Notes under the pieces: model-generated
Database searches by the model: none
What the model was told of the DNA's origin: nothing
What the model saw: only the letters and a program-made list of their open reading frames with translations
Shown here: positions 6,460 through 13,036 of the stretch, one piece after another
Layout of the letters: each line of letters begins with the position of its first letter
How positions within the stretch are numbered: the first letter of the stretch is position 1
Translations under genes and position numbers: made by a program
Origin: Victivallales bacterium
Lineage (GTDB): Bacteria > Verrucomicrobiota > Lentisphaeria > Oligosphaerales > Oligosphaeraceae
Direction: 5' to 3'
NCBI GenBank assembly: GCA_900769285.1
Contig: CAAGGB010000003.1
Span: 1-19,244 of the forward strand
Length of the DNA stretch: 19,244 nt

Positions 6460-7013
6460 GCAAGGCGAAGAGACGGCTGTTGTCGGGACTGTGTGTGTGC
6501 GGGGCCGGTGCGCTGCTGCTGGCGGGCGGGCCGTCGGCGGTGCCGCAGCGTTTCCGCCTGGAGGCGGAGGAGGTCATCGTCAACAAGGAGGCGCTGCGGA
6601 AGGACCGCATGACGCCGGAGACGTGGAATTTTTGGACGACGGACAAGGATGCGGAGAAGAAGTGGTCGGGGTGCGGGATGGTGGTCCAGAGTCCGCCGGT
6701 GAAGGCGGACCGCGCGACGCCGGAGGAGGGCGCGCCGCCGCTGCGGGTGGTGCTGCCGTTGCCGGACGAGGGGCCGTGGGACATCCGGGTGGTTGGACCG
6801 CACCGTCCGATTGGGTATTCGGAGGACGGCGTGACGTACCGTCGGCTGCAGGGCGCGTCGTATCTGGCGCGCGGGTACCGGTCGGCGACCCGCGAGTTCG
6901 CGTGCTGGTTTGACGACTGCTTTGCGGCGGCGCTTCCGGAGAAGCGCGGTTCGACGTATCTGGACTACTTTGAGGTGACGCGTTCGTCGGGGCGGGCGTC
7001 TGGCGCGGATTGA
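6456..7013 (+). CDS. Exported protein of unknown function, possible beta-sandwich (carbohydrate-binding-like) domain
   Basis: A 185-residue protein that I do not recognise. The N-terminus MSKAKRRLLSGLCVCGAGAL looks like a signal peptide (basic 3-8, hydrophobic 9-24, likely cut around 28). I see no lipobox. The mature part opens with FRLEAEEVI and ends with YLDYFEV (168-174); that pairing of first and last strands recalls CBM6/CBM35-like beta-sandwich modules, but the match is by eye only. Trp57, Trp60, Trp70, Trp108 and Trp151 are spread along it. Mature cysteines are Cys73, Cys150 and Cys155. AGGAAG precedes the ATG, and the 4-nt overlap with the phosphatase implies translational coupling and a shared job at the cell surface. 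No terminator is seen after it. Confidence 0.72.
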   Translation: MSKAKRRLLSGLCVCGAGALLLAGGPSAVPQRFRLEAEEVIVNKEALRKDRMTPETWNFWTTDKDAEKKWSGCGMVVQSPPVKADRATPEEGAPPLRVVLPLPDEGPWDIRVVGPHRPIGYSEDGVTYRRLQGASYLARGYRSATREFACWFDDCFAAALPEKRGSTYLDYFEVTRSSGRASGAD

Positions 7014-7025
7014 TGCGTCGTGCCA

Positions 7026-7054
7026 TTGACGAACGGGCGTTTAAGTGCTATGTT
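7026..7054 (+). promoter_or_regulatory. Putative promoter of the hydCBA operon
   Basis: TTGACG (7026-7031, five of six) and TATGTT (7049-7054, four of six) are separated by 17 nt. This gives a leader of roughly 175-180 nt before the hydC ATG. The leader is pyrimidine- and GT-rich and holds a small hairpin GCCGT...ACGGC near 7187-7204, just upstream of the ribosome site. Hydrogenase operons of anaerobes are often controlled by NADH-sensing Rex, but only a half-site-like TTGTGAG (7190-7196) is seen, so no operator is called. Confidence 0.45.
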
Positions 7055-7238
7055 AACGGACTTTCTGCTGTCTGCCTGTCGGCGAGGCGCTGTCTCTGCC
7101 GGTGTCCTTCCATGTGTGTGTGGCGGGTGAGGCGGCGGCTTCCGGGCTCTGTCCGCGTCTGGATTTTTCGTTCTGTGTGTGTAGTGCCGTTGTGAGAGAC
7201 GGCTGAGGTCCCAACTCAACAAAAGACAAGGTAAAGAC

Positions 7239-7754
7239 ATGTGTTGCAACAAGTTGTCTGAGGGTGCCAAGGCGAAGTTCGCCGAATTGGATGCCTTCAT
7301 CGCAGGTCTTGGCATTGACGCCAAGGACGCCCGCCGCCGCGGCCATCTGATTCAGGTGCTGCATCGTGCCCAGCATATCTTCGGGTATCTGCCCCGCGAG
7401 GTACAGCTTCACGTTGCGGAGAAGCTGTTTCTGACGGAGGCGGACGTCTCCGGCGTGGTCAGCTTCTACAACTACTTCACGACGGAGCCGAAGGGCAAGT
7501 ACGTGATTGACGTCTGCCTGGGCACGGCGTGCTACGTGAAGGGCTCGGAGAAGGTCCTTGAGGAGCTGGAGCGGGTTCTGGGCATCAAGGCGGACACGCA
7601 GCCGACGGCTGACGGTCTGTTCTCGCTGTCGGCCCTCCGCTGCGTGGGCGCGTGCGGTCTGGCCCCGGTCATGATGGTCAACGGCAAGGTGTACGGCAAG
7701 GTCACCCCGGCGAAGGCTGTTGCAATTATCAACGAATACAAGACGATGGGTTGA
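7239..7754 (+). CDS. hydC: NADH-linked [FeFe]-hydrogenase, gamma subunit (NuoE-like 2Fe-2S)
   Basis: A 171-residue thioredoxin-fold ferredoxin of the NuoE/HydC family. Cys93 and Cys98 (CLGTAC) plus Cys135 and Cys139 (CVGAC) form the 2Fe-2S site, with the helical N-terminal region (about 10-80, containing GYLP and the VSFYNYF block) as in NuoE. In trimeric hydrogenases this subunit works with HydB in moving electrons between NADH, ferredoxin and the H-cluster subunit. Length is normal. The ATG at 7239 follows a weak AAGG ribosome site 7 nt upstream. hydB begins 3 nt after the stop, so translation is probably coupled. The order C-B-A is the same as in Thermotoga-type operons. Confidence 0.95.
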   Translation: MCCNKLSEGAKAKFAELDAFIAGLGIDAKDARRRGHLIQVLHRAQHIFGYLPREVQLHVAEKLFLTEADVSGVVSFYNYFTTEPKGKYVIDVCLGTACYVKGSEKVLEELERVLGIKADTQPTADGLFSLSALRCVGACGLAPVMMVNGKVYGKVTPAKAVAIINEYKTMG

Positions 7755-7757
7755 GCC

Positions 7758-9689
7758 ATGGAAAGAATCAAAGACAAGGAAGCTCTGCTGTCCGCCTATA
7801 ACGCCTGCAAGGGCAAGCTCGCGCTGCGTTGCCTGAGCGAGCATGACATCAAGTCCCAGAAGAAGGAGCTGCTGTGCTGCGGCGGCACGGGCTGCCACGC
7901 CTCCAACTCGGCGGAGCTGATGGACAACCTCCGCAAGTACATCAAGGAAGCCGGTCTGGAGAACGACGTGAAGGTCGTCCAGACTGGCTGCTTTGGCTTC
8001 TGCGCCCAGGGCCCGATCGTGAAGGTCATGCCCGACAACGTGTTCTATGTCCAGGTGACCCCGGACGACGCGCGTGAGATCGTCGAGAAGCACATCGTCG
8101 GCAAGGAGCTTGTCGACCGTCTGCTGTATGTGGACCCGATGCTGAAGGAGCGCATCCACGACTATGTGAAGATGTCGTTCTACGCGAAGCAGCAGCGCAT
8201 CGCGCTGCGGAACTGCGGTCTGATTGACCCCGAGGACATCAGCGAGTACATCGCGGCGGAGGGCTATCAGGCCCTGGCGAAGTGCCTGTTCGAGATGAAG
8301 CCGGCGGATGTGGTGCAGGAGGTTCTGAACTCCGGCATCTGCGGCCGTGGCGGCGCGGGCTTCCCGACCGGTCTGAAGTGGAAGATCGCGGCGGGCGTCC
8401 AGGCGGACGAGAAGTACATCGTCTGCAACGCGGACGAGGGCGACCCCGGCGCGTTCATGGACCGCTCCATCATGGAGGGTGACCCGAACTCGATCGTCGA
8501 GGCGATGGCGATTGGCGCGTACGCGATTGGCGCGCAGCGCGGCCTGGTGTACATCCGCGCCGAGTATCCGCTGGCGGTGAGCCGTCTGCAGATAGCGATC
8601 AACGAGGCCCGCGAGCTGGGTCTGCTGGGCGACCACATCATGGGCAGCGACTTCTCGTTCGACATCGACATCAAGCTGGGCGCCGGCGCGTTTGTGTGCG
8701 GCGAGGAGACGGCTCTGATTCACTCGATGGAGGGCATGCGTGGCGAGCCGACGACGAAGCCGCCGTTCCCGGCGAACGTCGGCGGCGGCTACTGGGGCTG
8801 CTCGACGAACGTGAACAACGTCGAGACGTATGCGTCGATACCGGAGATCATCCGGAAGGGCGCGAAGTGGTACGCGGGCATCGGCAACTGGCAGCCGCAG
8901 CTGGACGAGAACGGCAACTTCGTGAAGACGCTGAGCGGCAACTCGGGCACGAAGGTGTTTGCGCTGGCCGGTCAGATCAACAACGTCGGTCTGGTCGAGG
9001 TCCCGATGGGCACGACGCTGCGCGAGATCATCTACGAGATTGGCGGCGGCATCAGCGGCGGCCGCGAGTTCAAGGCCGTCCAGACGGGCGGTCCGTCCGG
9101 CGGCTGCATCACCAAGGAGAACCTTGACACGCCGATTGACTACATGAACCTGTCCAAGATTGGCTCGATGATGGGCTCCGGCGGCATGATTGTGCTGTCC
9201 GACCGCGACTGCATGCCGGCCATGGCGAAGTTCTATCTGGGCTTCACCAAGGACGAGTCCTGCGGCAAGTGCACGCCGTGCCGCATCGGCACGCGCCGGA
9301 TGCTGGAGATGCTGGAGCAGATCTGCGTCGGCAACGGCACGGAGGAGATGCTGGTCGAGCTGGAGAAGCTGGCGAACACCATCCGCGACACGGCTCTGTG
9401 CGGTCTGGGCCAGACGGCTCCGAACCCCATCCTGAGCACGCTGCGCTACTTCAAGGACGAGTACATCGCCCATGTCCGCGACAAGAAGTGCCCGGCCGGC
9501 ACCTGCCGCAAGCTGGTGACGCTGCGCATCACGGACGACTGCATCGGCTGCACCAAGTGCAAGCGCAACTGCCCGGTCGGGGCCATCAGCGGTGAAATCA
9601 AGCAGAAGCACGTGATTGACAGCAAGAAGTGCATCAAGTGCGGCGCCTGCGTCGACGGCTGCCCGAAGAAAGCCATTGTCAAGGACTGA
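7758..9689 (+). CDS. hydB: NADH-linked [FeFe]-hydrogenase, beta subunit (NuoF-like flavoprotein)
   Basis: A 643-residue cytoplasmic flavoprotein that exchanges electrons with NAD(H). Domain order: an N-terminal thioredoxin-like 2Fe-2S region (about 35-115; Cys41, Cys46, Cys78, Cys82); the NuoF core with the FMN/NADH-binding GRGGAGFPTGLKW (196-208), ADEGDPGAFMDR (225-236) and GAGAFVCGEETAL (308-320); the SLBB-type segment (about 395-450); the 4Fe-4S helical domain with SCGKCTPCRIGT (501-512; Cys502, 505, 508 and Cys548); and a C-terminal 2x[4Fe-4S] ferredoxin (Cys595/598/601/605 and Cys625/628/631/635). This architecture is that of HydB/HndC of bifurcating hydrogenases. All cluster ligands are present. 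No Shine-Dalgarno is seen; it starts 3 nt after hydC. hydA follows after 14 nt. Confidence 0.97.
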   Translation: MERIKDKEALLSAYNACKGKLALRCLSEHDIKSQKKELLCCGGTGCHASNSAELMDNLRKYIKEAGLENDVKVVQTGCFGFCAQGPIVKVMPDNVFYVQVTPDDAREIVEKHIVGKELVDRLLYVDPMLKERIHDYVKMSFYAKQQRIALRNCGLIDPEDISEYIAAEGYQALAKCLFEMKPADVVQEVLNSGICGRGGAGFPTGLKWKIAAGVQADEKYIVCNADEGDPGAFMDRSIMEGDPNSIVEAMAIGAYAIGAQRGLVYIRAEYPLAVSRLQIAINEARELGLLGDHIMGSDFSFDIDIKLGAGAFVCGEETALIHSMEGMRGEPTTKPPFPANVGGGYWGCSTNVNNVETYASIPEIIRKGAKWYAGIGNWQPQLDENGNFVKTLSGNSGTKVFALAGQINNVGLVEVPMGTTLREIIYEIGGGISGGREFKAVQTGGPSGGCITKENLDTPIDYMNLSKIGSMMGSGGMIVLSDRDCMPAMAKFYLGFTKDESCGKCTPCRIGTRRMLEMLEQICVGNGTEEMLVELEKLANTIRDTALCGLGQTAPNPILSTLRYFKDEYIAHVRDKKCPAGTCRKLVTLRITDDCIGCTKCKRNCPVGAISGEIKQKHVIDSKKCIKCGACVDGCPKKAIVKD

Positions 9690-9703
9690 GTGGGTGAGAA
9701 ACC

Positions 9704-11461
9704 ATGAGCAACGTTACGATTACAATCAACGGTAAAACGGTCGAAGTGCCGGCTGGGTCCACCATCCTTGAGGCCGCCAGCAAGTTGAACATCAACATCC
9801 CGACGCTGTGCTACTGCGCGAATCTGGGCTGCGGCGTCAGCAACAAGCCGGCCTCCTGCCGCATCTGCGTGGTGGAGGCGACGGGCATCCGCGGGCCGCG
9901 CCGCATTCTGGTTCCGGCCTGCGCGACGCCGATCAACGGCAACGGCATCGAGGTCTTCACGAACAGCCAGCGCGCCATCAACGCGCGCCGGACGGTTCTG
10001 GAGCTGCTGCTGTCCGACCATCCGCAGGACTGCCTGGTCTGCCCGAAGAACCAGGACTGCGAGCTGCAGAAGCTGGCGGCCGAGTTTGGCATCCGCGAGA
10101 TCGAGTTCAAGGGCGCCACGAACAAGTTCGAGGTGGATGACTCGAGCGAGGCGATTCTGCGCGACCTGTCGAAGTGCATCATGTGCCGCCGCTGCGAGAC
10201 GGTGTGCAACAAGGTGCAGACGGTTGGCGTGCTGACGGGCTATGGCCGCGGCTTCAGCGCGAAGGTCGGCACGGCGGGCATGATACCGCTGGCGGACACG
10301 AGCTGCACGTTCTGCGGTCAGTGCGTGAATGTGTGCCCGGTCGGCGCCATCACGGGCATCAGCTACGTGAAGAAGGTCTGGGCGGCCCTGAACGACCCGT
10401 CGAAGACGGTCATCGTGCAGACGGCGCCGGCCGTCCGCGTCGCGGTGGGCCAGGAGTTTGGTTTTGAGCCTGGCGTGCCGGTGACCGGCAAGCTGGTGGC
10501 CGGCCTGCGCGCCCTGGGCTTCGACAAGGTGTTCGACACGAACTTCTCCGCCGACCTGACGATCATGGAGGAGGGCCACGAGCTGCTGGAGCGCGTCAAG
10601 ACTGGCAAGAACCTGCCGATTCTGACGTCCTGCTGCCCGGGCTGGATCAACTTCATCGAGCACAACTTCCCGGATCTGCTGCACATTCCGTCGAGCTGCA
10701 AGTCCCCGCAGCAGATGTTCGGCGCGGTGGCGAAGAGCTACTACGCGGAGAAGATCGGCGTGAAGCCGGAGGATCTGATTGTCGTGTCCATCATGCCGTG
10801 CCAGGCGAAGAAGTACGAGGCGGCCCGCCCCGAGTTCGCGCCGAACGGCGTCCGCGACGTCGACTACGTGGTGACGACCCGCGAGCTGTGCAAGATGTTC
10901 CGCGAGGCCGGCATCAACCTGGCCAACATGGAGAACGAGGTGTACGACAGCCCGCTGGGCGAGTCGACGGGCGCGGCTGACATCTTCGGCGTGACCGGCG
11001 GCGTGCTGGAGGCGGCGCTGCGCACCTGCGCCAGCCTGCTGAACGGCAAGGACCTCGAGGGCGACGCCATCAACTTCCGCGCCGTCCGCGGCCTTGACGG
11101 CATCAAGGAGGCGAAGGTGGAGCTCGCTCCCGGCGTGGTCATCAACGCGGCGGTCTGCAGCGGCCTGGGCAACGCCCGCAAGGTGCTGGAGATGGTTCGC
11201 GAGGACCCGAACCGCTTCCAGGCCATCGAGATCATGGCCTGCCCCGGCGGCTGCATCAACGGCGGTGGCCAGCCGTACCTCCACGGCCAGACCGACCTGC
11301 TCGAGAAGCGCATGAAGGGCATCTACACCGAGGACGAGAGCAAGACGCTCCGCATGTCCCACAACAACCCCGACATCCAGAAGCTGTACGCCGAGTACTT
11401 CGGCGAGCCCGGCTCCGAGAAGGCCCACCACCTCCTCCACACGGTCTACCACCAGAAGTGA
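9704..11461 (+). CDS. hydA: NADH-linked [FeFe]-hydrogenase, catalytic alpha subunit
   Basis: A 585-residue [FeFe]-hydrogenase reducing protons to H2 (reversible). Domain order: N-terminal 2Fe-2S (1-80; Cys52, Cys55, Cys73 plus one of Cys36/38/43); the His-Cys3 4Fe-4S site (His106, Cys110, Cys113, Cys119); two 4Fe-4S clusters (Cys158/161/164/168 and Cys201/204/207/211); then the H-cluster domain. Motif L1 is TSCCPGW (308-314; ligand Cys310, proton-relay Cys311), L2 is MPCQAKK (364-370; Cys366), L3 is MACPGGCINGGGQP (511-524; Cys513, Cys517). The C-terminal small-subunit-like segment ends near EYFGEPGSEKAHHLLHT. All H-cluster ligands are intact, so an active enzyme is expected, given HydE/F/G maturases, which are not in this window. 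A strong terminator follows. Confidence 0.98.
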   Translation: MSNVTITINGKTVEVPAGSTILEAASKLNINIPTLCYCANLGCGVSNKPASCRICVVEATGIRGPRRILVPACATPINGNGIEVFTNSQRAINARRTVLELLLSDHPQDCLVCPKNQDCELQKLAAEFGIREIEFKGATNKFEVDDSSEAILRDLSKCIMCRRCETVCNKVQTVGVLTGYGRGFSAKVGTAGMIPLADTSCTFCGQCVNVCPVGAITGISYVKKVWAALNDPSKTVIVQTAPAVRVAVGQEFGFEPGVPVTGKLVAGLRALGFDKVFDTNFSADLTIMEEGHELLERVKTGKNLPILTSCCPGWINFIEHNFPDLLHIPSSCKSPQQMFGAVAKSYYAEKIGVKPEDLIVVSIMPCQAKKYEAARPEFAPNGVRDVDYVVTTRELCKMFREAGINLANMENEVYDSPLGESTGAADIFGVTGGVLEAALRTCASLLNGKDLEGDAINFRAVRGLDGIKEAKVELAPGVVINAAVCSGLGNARKVLEMVREDPNRFQAIEIMACPGGCINGGGQPYLHGQTDLLEKRMKGIYTEDESKTLRMSHNNPDIQKLYAEYFGEPGSEKAHHLLHTVYHQK

Positions 11462-11480
11462 CGATGGCCGTCTGAGCAGC

Positions 11481-11577
11481 GCCTCTCACCGTCGCCGCCG
11501 GCGGCGGGGAGAGGCGGCGCCAAACGCCGTCGGCCCCGGCACGATGCTATGTCGTGCGGGGGCCGACGGCGTTTTTT
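11481..11577 (+). terminator. Tandem hairpins with a 23-bp terminator stem after hydA
   Basis: First hairpin: GCCTCTC (11481-11487) against GAGAGGC (11509-11515), with the palindrome GCCGCCGGCGGC inside, and no U-tract. Second hairpin: 11522-11544 pairs with 11552-11574 over 23 positions with a single G-G mismatch and a 7-nt loop, followed by six T (11572-11577, partly inside the stem). This is a very strong rho-independent terminator for hydCBA. On the minus strand the same stem is followed by only three T, so it would stop the convergent oxidoreductase transcript less efficiently; no other terminator is seen for that gene. Confidence 0.93.
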
Positions 11578-11628
11578 GTGGGGGTGTGTGCGCGTGTCTT
11601 GGTCTGTCGTCAGGGGCGTGGTGCCGTT

Positions 11629-12690
11629 TCAGCGGCGGACGTCCTGGATGCGCGACTGAGCCTTGATGATGTCGGTGACGCGGACGACCTCGACGGCCTG
11701 CTCGATGGTGATGGGGTAGGGCTGGATGCCGCGGATGGCCTTGTAGATGTAGTCCCAGGTCTTGCTGGGGGTGTCGTCGACGGGTGACTTGACGGGGATG
11801 GTCTCGGTGATCCAGTTGGGCTGCGAGGCGGCGCCGAAGCCGCCTTCGAGGGGCGGATTGGCGTCGGAGGAGGGCGTGGTGGGCCGTTCGCTGCCGTCGT
11901 AGTATTTGAGTTCGATGGTCTTCTCGTCCTTGCAGACGAGGGTGCCGAGGGAGCCATGGATGCAGTAGACGGGCTCGGGGATGGCGACGCCACCGGAGAT
12001 TTCGATGTCGACGAGTCGTCCGTTGGTGCCGCGGATGAGGACCTTGAGGTGGTCTTCGGCGTCGCCGAGGGCGGCGACGAGCTTGAGGTCGCTCCAGACG
12101 GACTCGACGGGCGCCTCGAGGAACTGGAGCGCGTGGTCGATGAGGTGCGGTCCCCAGTTGAGGAGCTGTCCGCCGCCGCAGGCGAGGATGGTCTGCCAGT
12201 CGGGTCGCCACTGGTAGCTGTGGCGGCGCAGCTTGATTTCGAAGACGTTGCCGAGCTTGCCGGAGGCGATGATGTCGCGGATGTGGGAGAAGGCGGTCTC
12301 GAAGCGGCGGTTGTGGCGGATGAAGAGCTTGCCGGGGAAGCGCTTGCCGGCCTCCTGGAGTCGGAGGGCGTCCCAGAGGGTGACGGCGATGGGCTTCTCG
12401 CAGACGACGTAGTGTCCGGTCTCGAGGGCGCGGATGGCGTGGTTGACGTGGTCGGGCGAGCGGGTGGCGATGGTGAGCATGTCGATGTCGGGGGCGTTGA
12501 CGATGGCCTCGACGCTGTCGAAGAGTCGGATGCCGGGGCGTGCCTTGGCGGCGGCCTCGCGGCGTTCGGGGTCCCAGTCGCATCCGGCGACGATCTCGTA
12601 TTCGTCGGCGTACTTGCCGATTTCGCCGAAGTGCATCTTGTTTCCGGCCCGGCCAAGGCCGATGATGCCGACGCGCAGCTTGTCAGACAT
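11629..12690 (-). CDS. Gfo/Idh/MocA family NAD(P)-dependent oxidoreductase
   Basis: A 353-residue cytoplasmic oxidoreductase. The N-terminal Rossmann domain (5-120) has GIIGLGRAG (8-16) for NAD(P) binding and the family EKP motif (VCEKPIA, 96-102). The C-terminal alpha/beta domain (about 130-350) carries GPHLIDHALQF (180-190), whose Asp185/His186 are in the usual catalytic position. Members act on sugars, inositols or sugar acids; the substrate here cannot be told. A low-complexity loop (about 268-291) with PSSDANPPLEGGFGAAS is encoded by DNA with a palindrome (see finding). The start at 12690 has AGGAGA on the minus strand about 10 nt upstream. It is a single gene, converging on hydA and divergent from the prepilin genes. 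C-ending codons dominate. Confidence 0.93.
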   Translation of the reverse strand: MSDKLRVGIIGLGRAGNKMHFGEIGKYADEYEIVAGCDWDPERREAAAKARPGIRLFDSVEAIVNAPDIDMLTIATRSPDHVNHAIRALETGHYVVCEKPIAVTLWDALRLQEAGKRFPGKLFIRHNRRFETAFSHIRDIIASGKLGNVFEIKLRRHSYQWRPDWQTILACGGGQLLNWGPHLIDHALQFLEAPVESVWSDLKLVAALGDAEDHLKVLIRGTNGRLVDIEISGGVAIPEPVYCIHGSLGTLVCKDEKTIELKYYDGSERPTTPSSDANPPLEGGFGAASQPNWITETIPVKSPVDDTPSKTWDYIYKAIRGIQPYPITIEQAVEVVRVTDIIKAQSRIQDVRR

Positions 12691-12839
12691 GGTGCAGTCT
12701 CTCCTGATTTGGATGGGGATGGGAATGGATGGGGGCGTGGCCGACCATCGGCGAGACGCCCCAGGACGCTAAAATGTAATGCCTGGAAGGGAATTTTACA
12801 CTGCCGCGGCGAATTTGTGTGAGTAATGCCTCCTGGGGC

Positions 12840-12868
12840 TTGTTTTTTGCGGCGAAGTTTGGTATAAT
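12840..12868 (+). promoter_or_regulatory. Promoter of the prepilin-like gene pair
   Basis: A perfect -10 box TATAAT (12863-12868) lies 17 nt after TTGTTT (12840-12845, three of six). This predicts a leader of about 160 nt before the ATG at 13037. The 346-nt gap 12691-13036 also serves the divergent oxidoreductase. On its minus-strand side I see an AT-rich patch (12770-12800) but no convincing -35/-10 pair. The leader contains the palindrome CCTCCGGAGG (12952-12961), which could pair alternatively with CGGAGG at 12918-12923. Confidence 0.65.
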
Positions 12869-12909
12869 AGGCAACGGACAGACGTGCGGCCGAGAGAGTG
12901 TGTGCGAAC

Positions 12910-13011
12910 ATGGCTTTCGGAGGTATGCGTGAGCGTGAGCTGCTGACGCCGCCTCCGGAGGGGGGCCACCGCGTCATGCCGTCCAGTGATTCCCGTGCGT
13001 CTGACGCCTAG
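12910..13011 (+). CDS. Possible 33-residue leader ORF upstream of the first prepilin gene
   Basis: An ATG at 12910 opens a 33-codon frame ending in TAG at 13009-13011, 25 nt before the prepilin ATG and wholly inside the predicted leader transcript. The peptide begins MAFGGMRERELLTPPPEGG and has no recognisable feature: no signal, no attenuator-like run of one amino acid. The only ribosome-site candidate is a weak GAGAG run about 14 nt upstream. It may be chance in GC-rich DNA. It is listed because it spans the CCTCCGGAGG palindrome and a full open leader frame is suggestive. Confidence 0.18.
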   Translation: MAFGGMRERELLTPPPEGGHRVMPSSDSRASDA

Positions 13012-13036
13012 CCCCACATTCAAGGAGACCGAGCCT

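Noticed and set aside
7190..7196. TTGTGAG upstream of hydC as a Rex operator
   Set aside because: Only a half-site; no matching inverted partner at Rex spacing, so not called.
7053..9611. 852-codon open frame on the minus strand opposite hydC and hydB
   Set aside because: It is a mirror of GC-rich codon usage: the plus strand encodes complete, motif-rich HydC and HydB, and the antisense product is an Ala/Arg/Asp/Leu-rich sequence without domains.
9446..11452. 668-codon minus-strand open frame opposite hydA
   Set aside because: Same reason; the product is low-complexity Ala/Val/Leu/Arg sequence and hydA is certain on the other strand.
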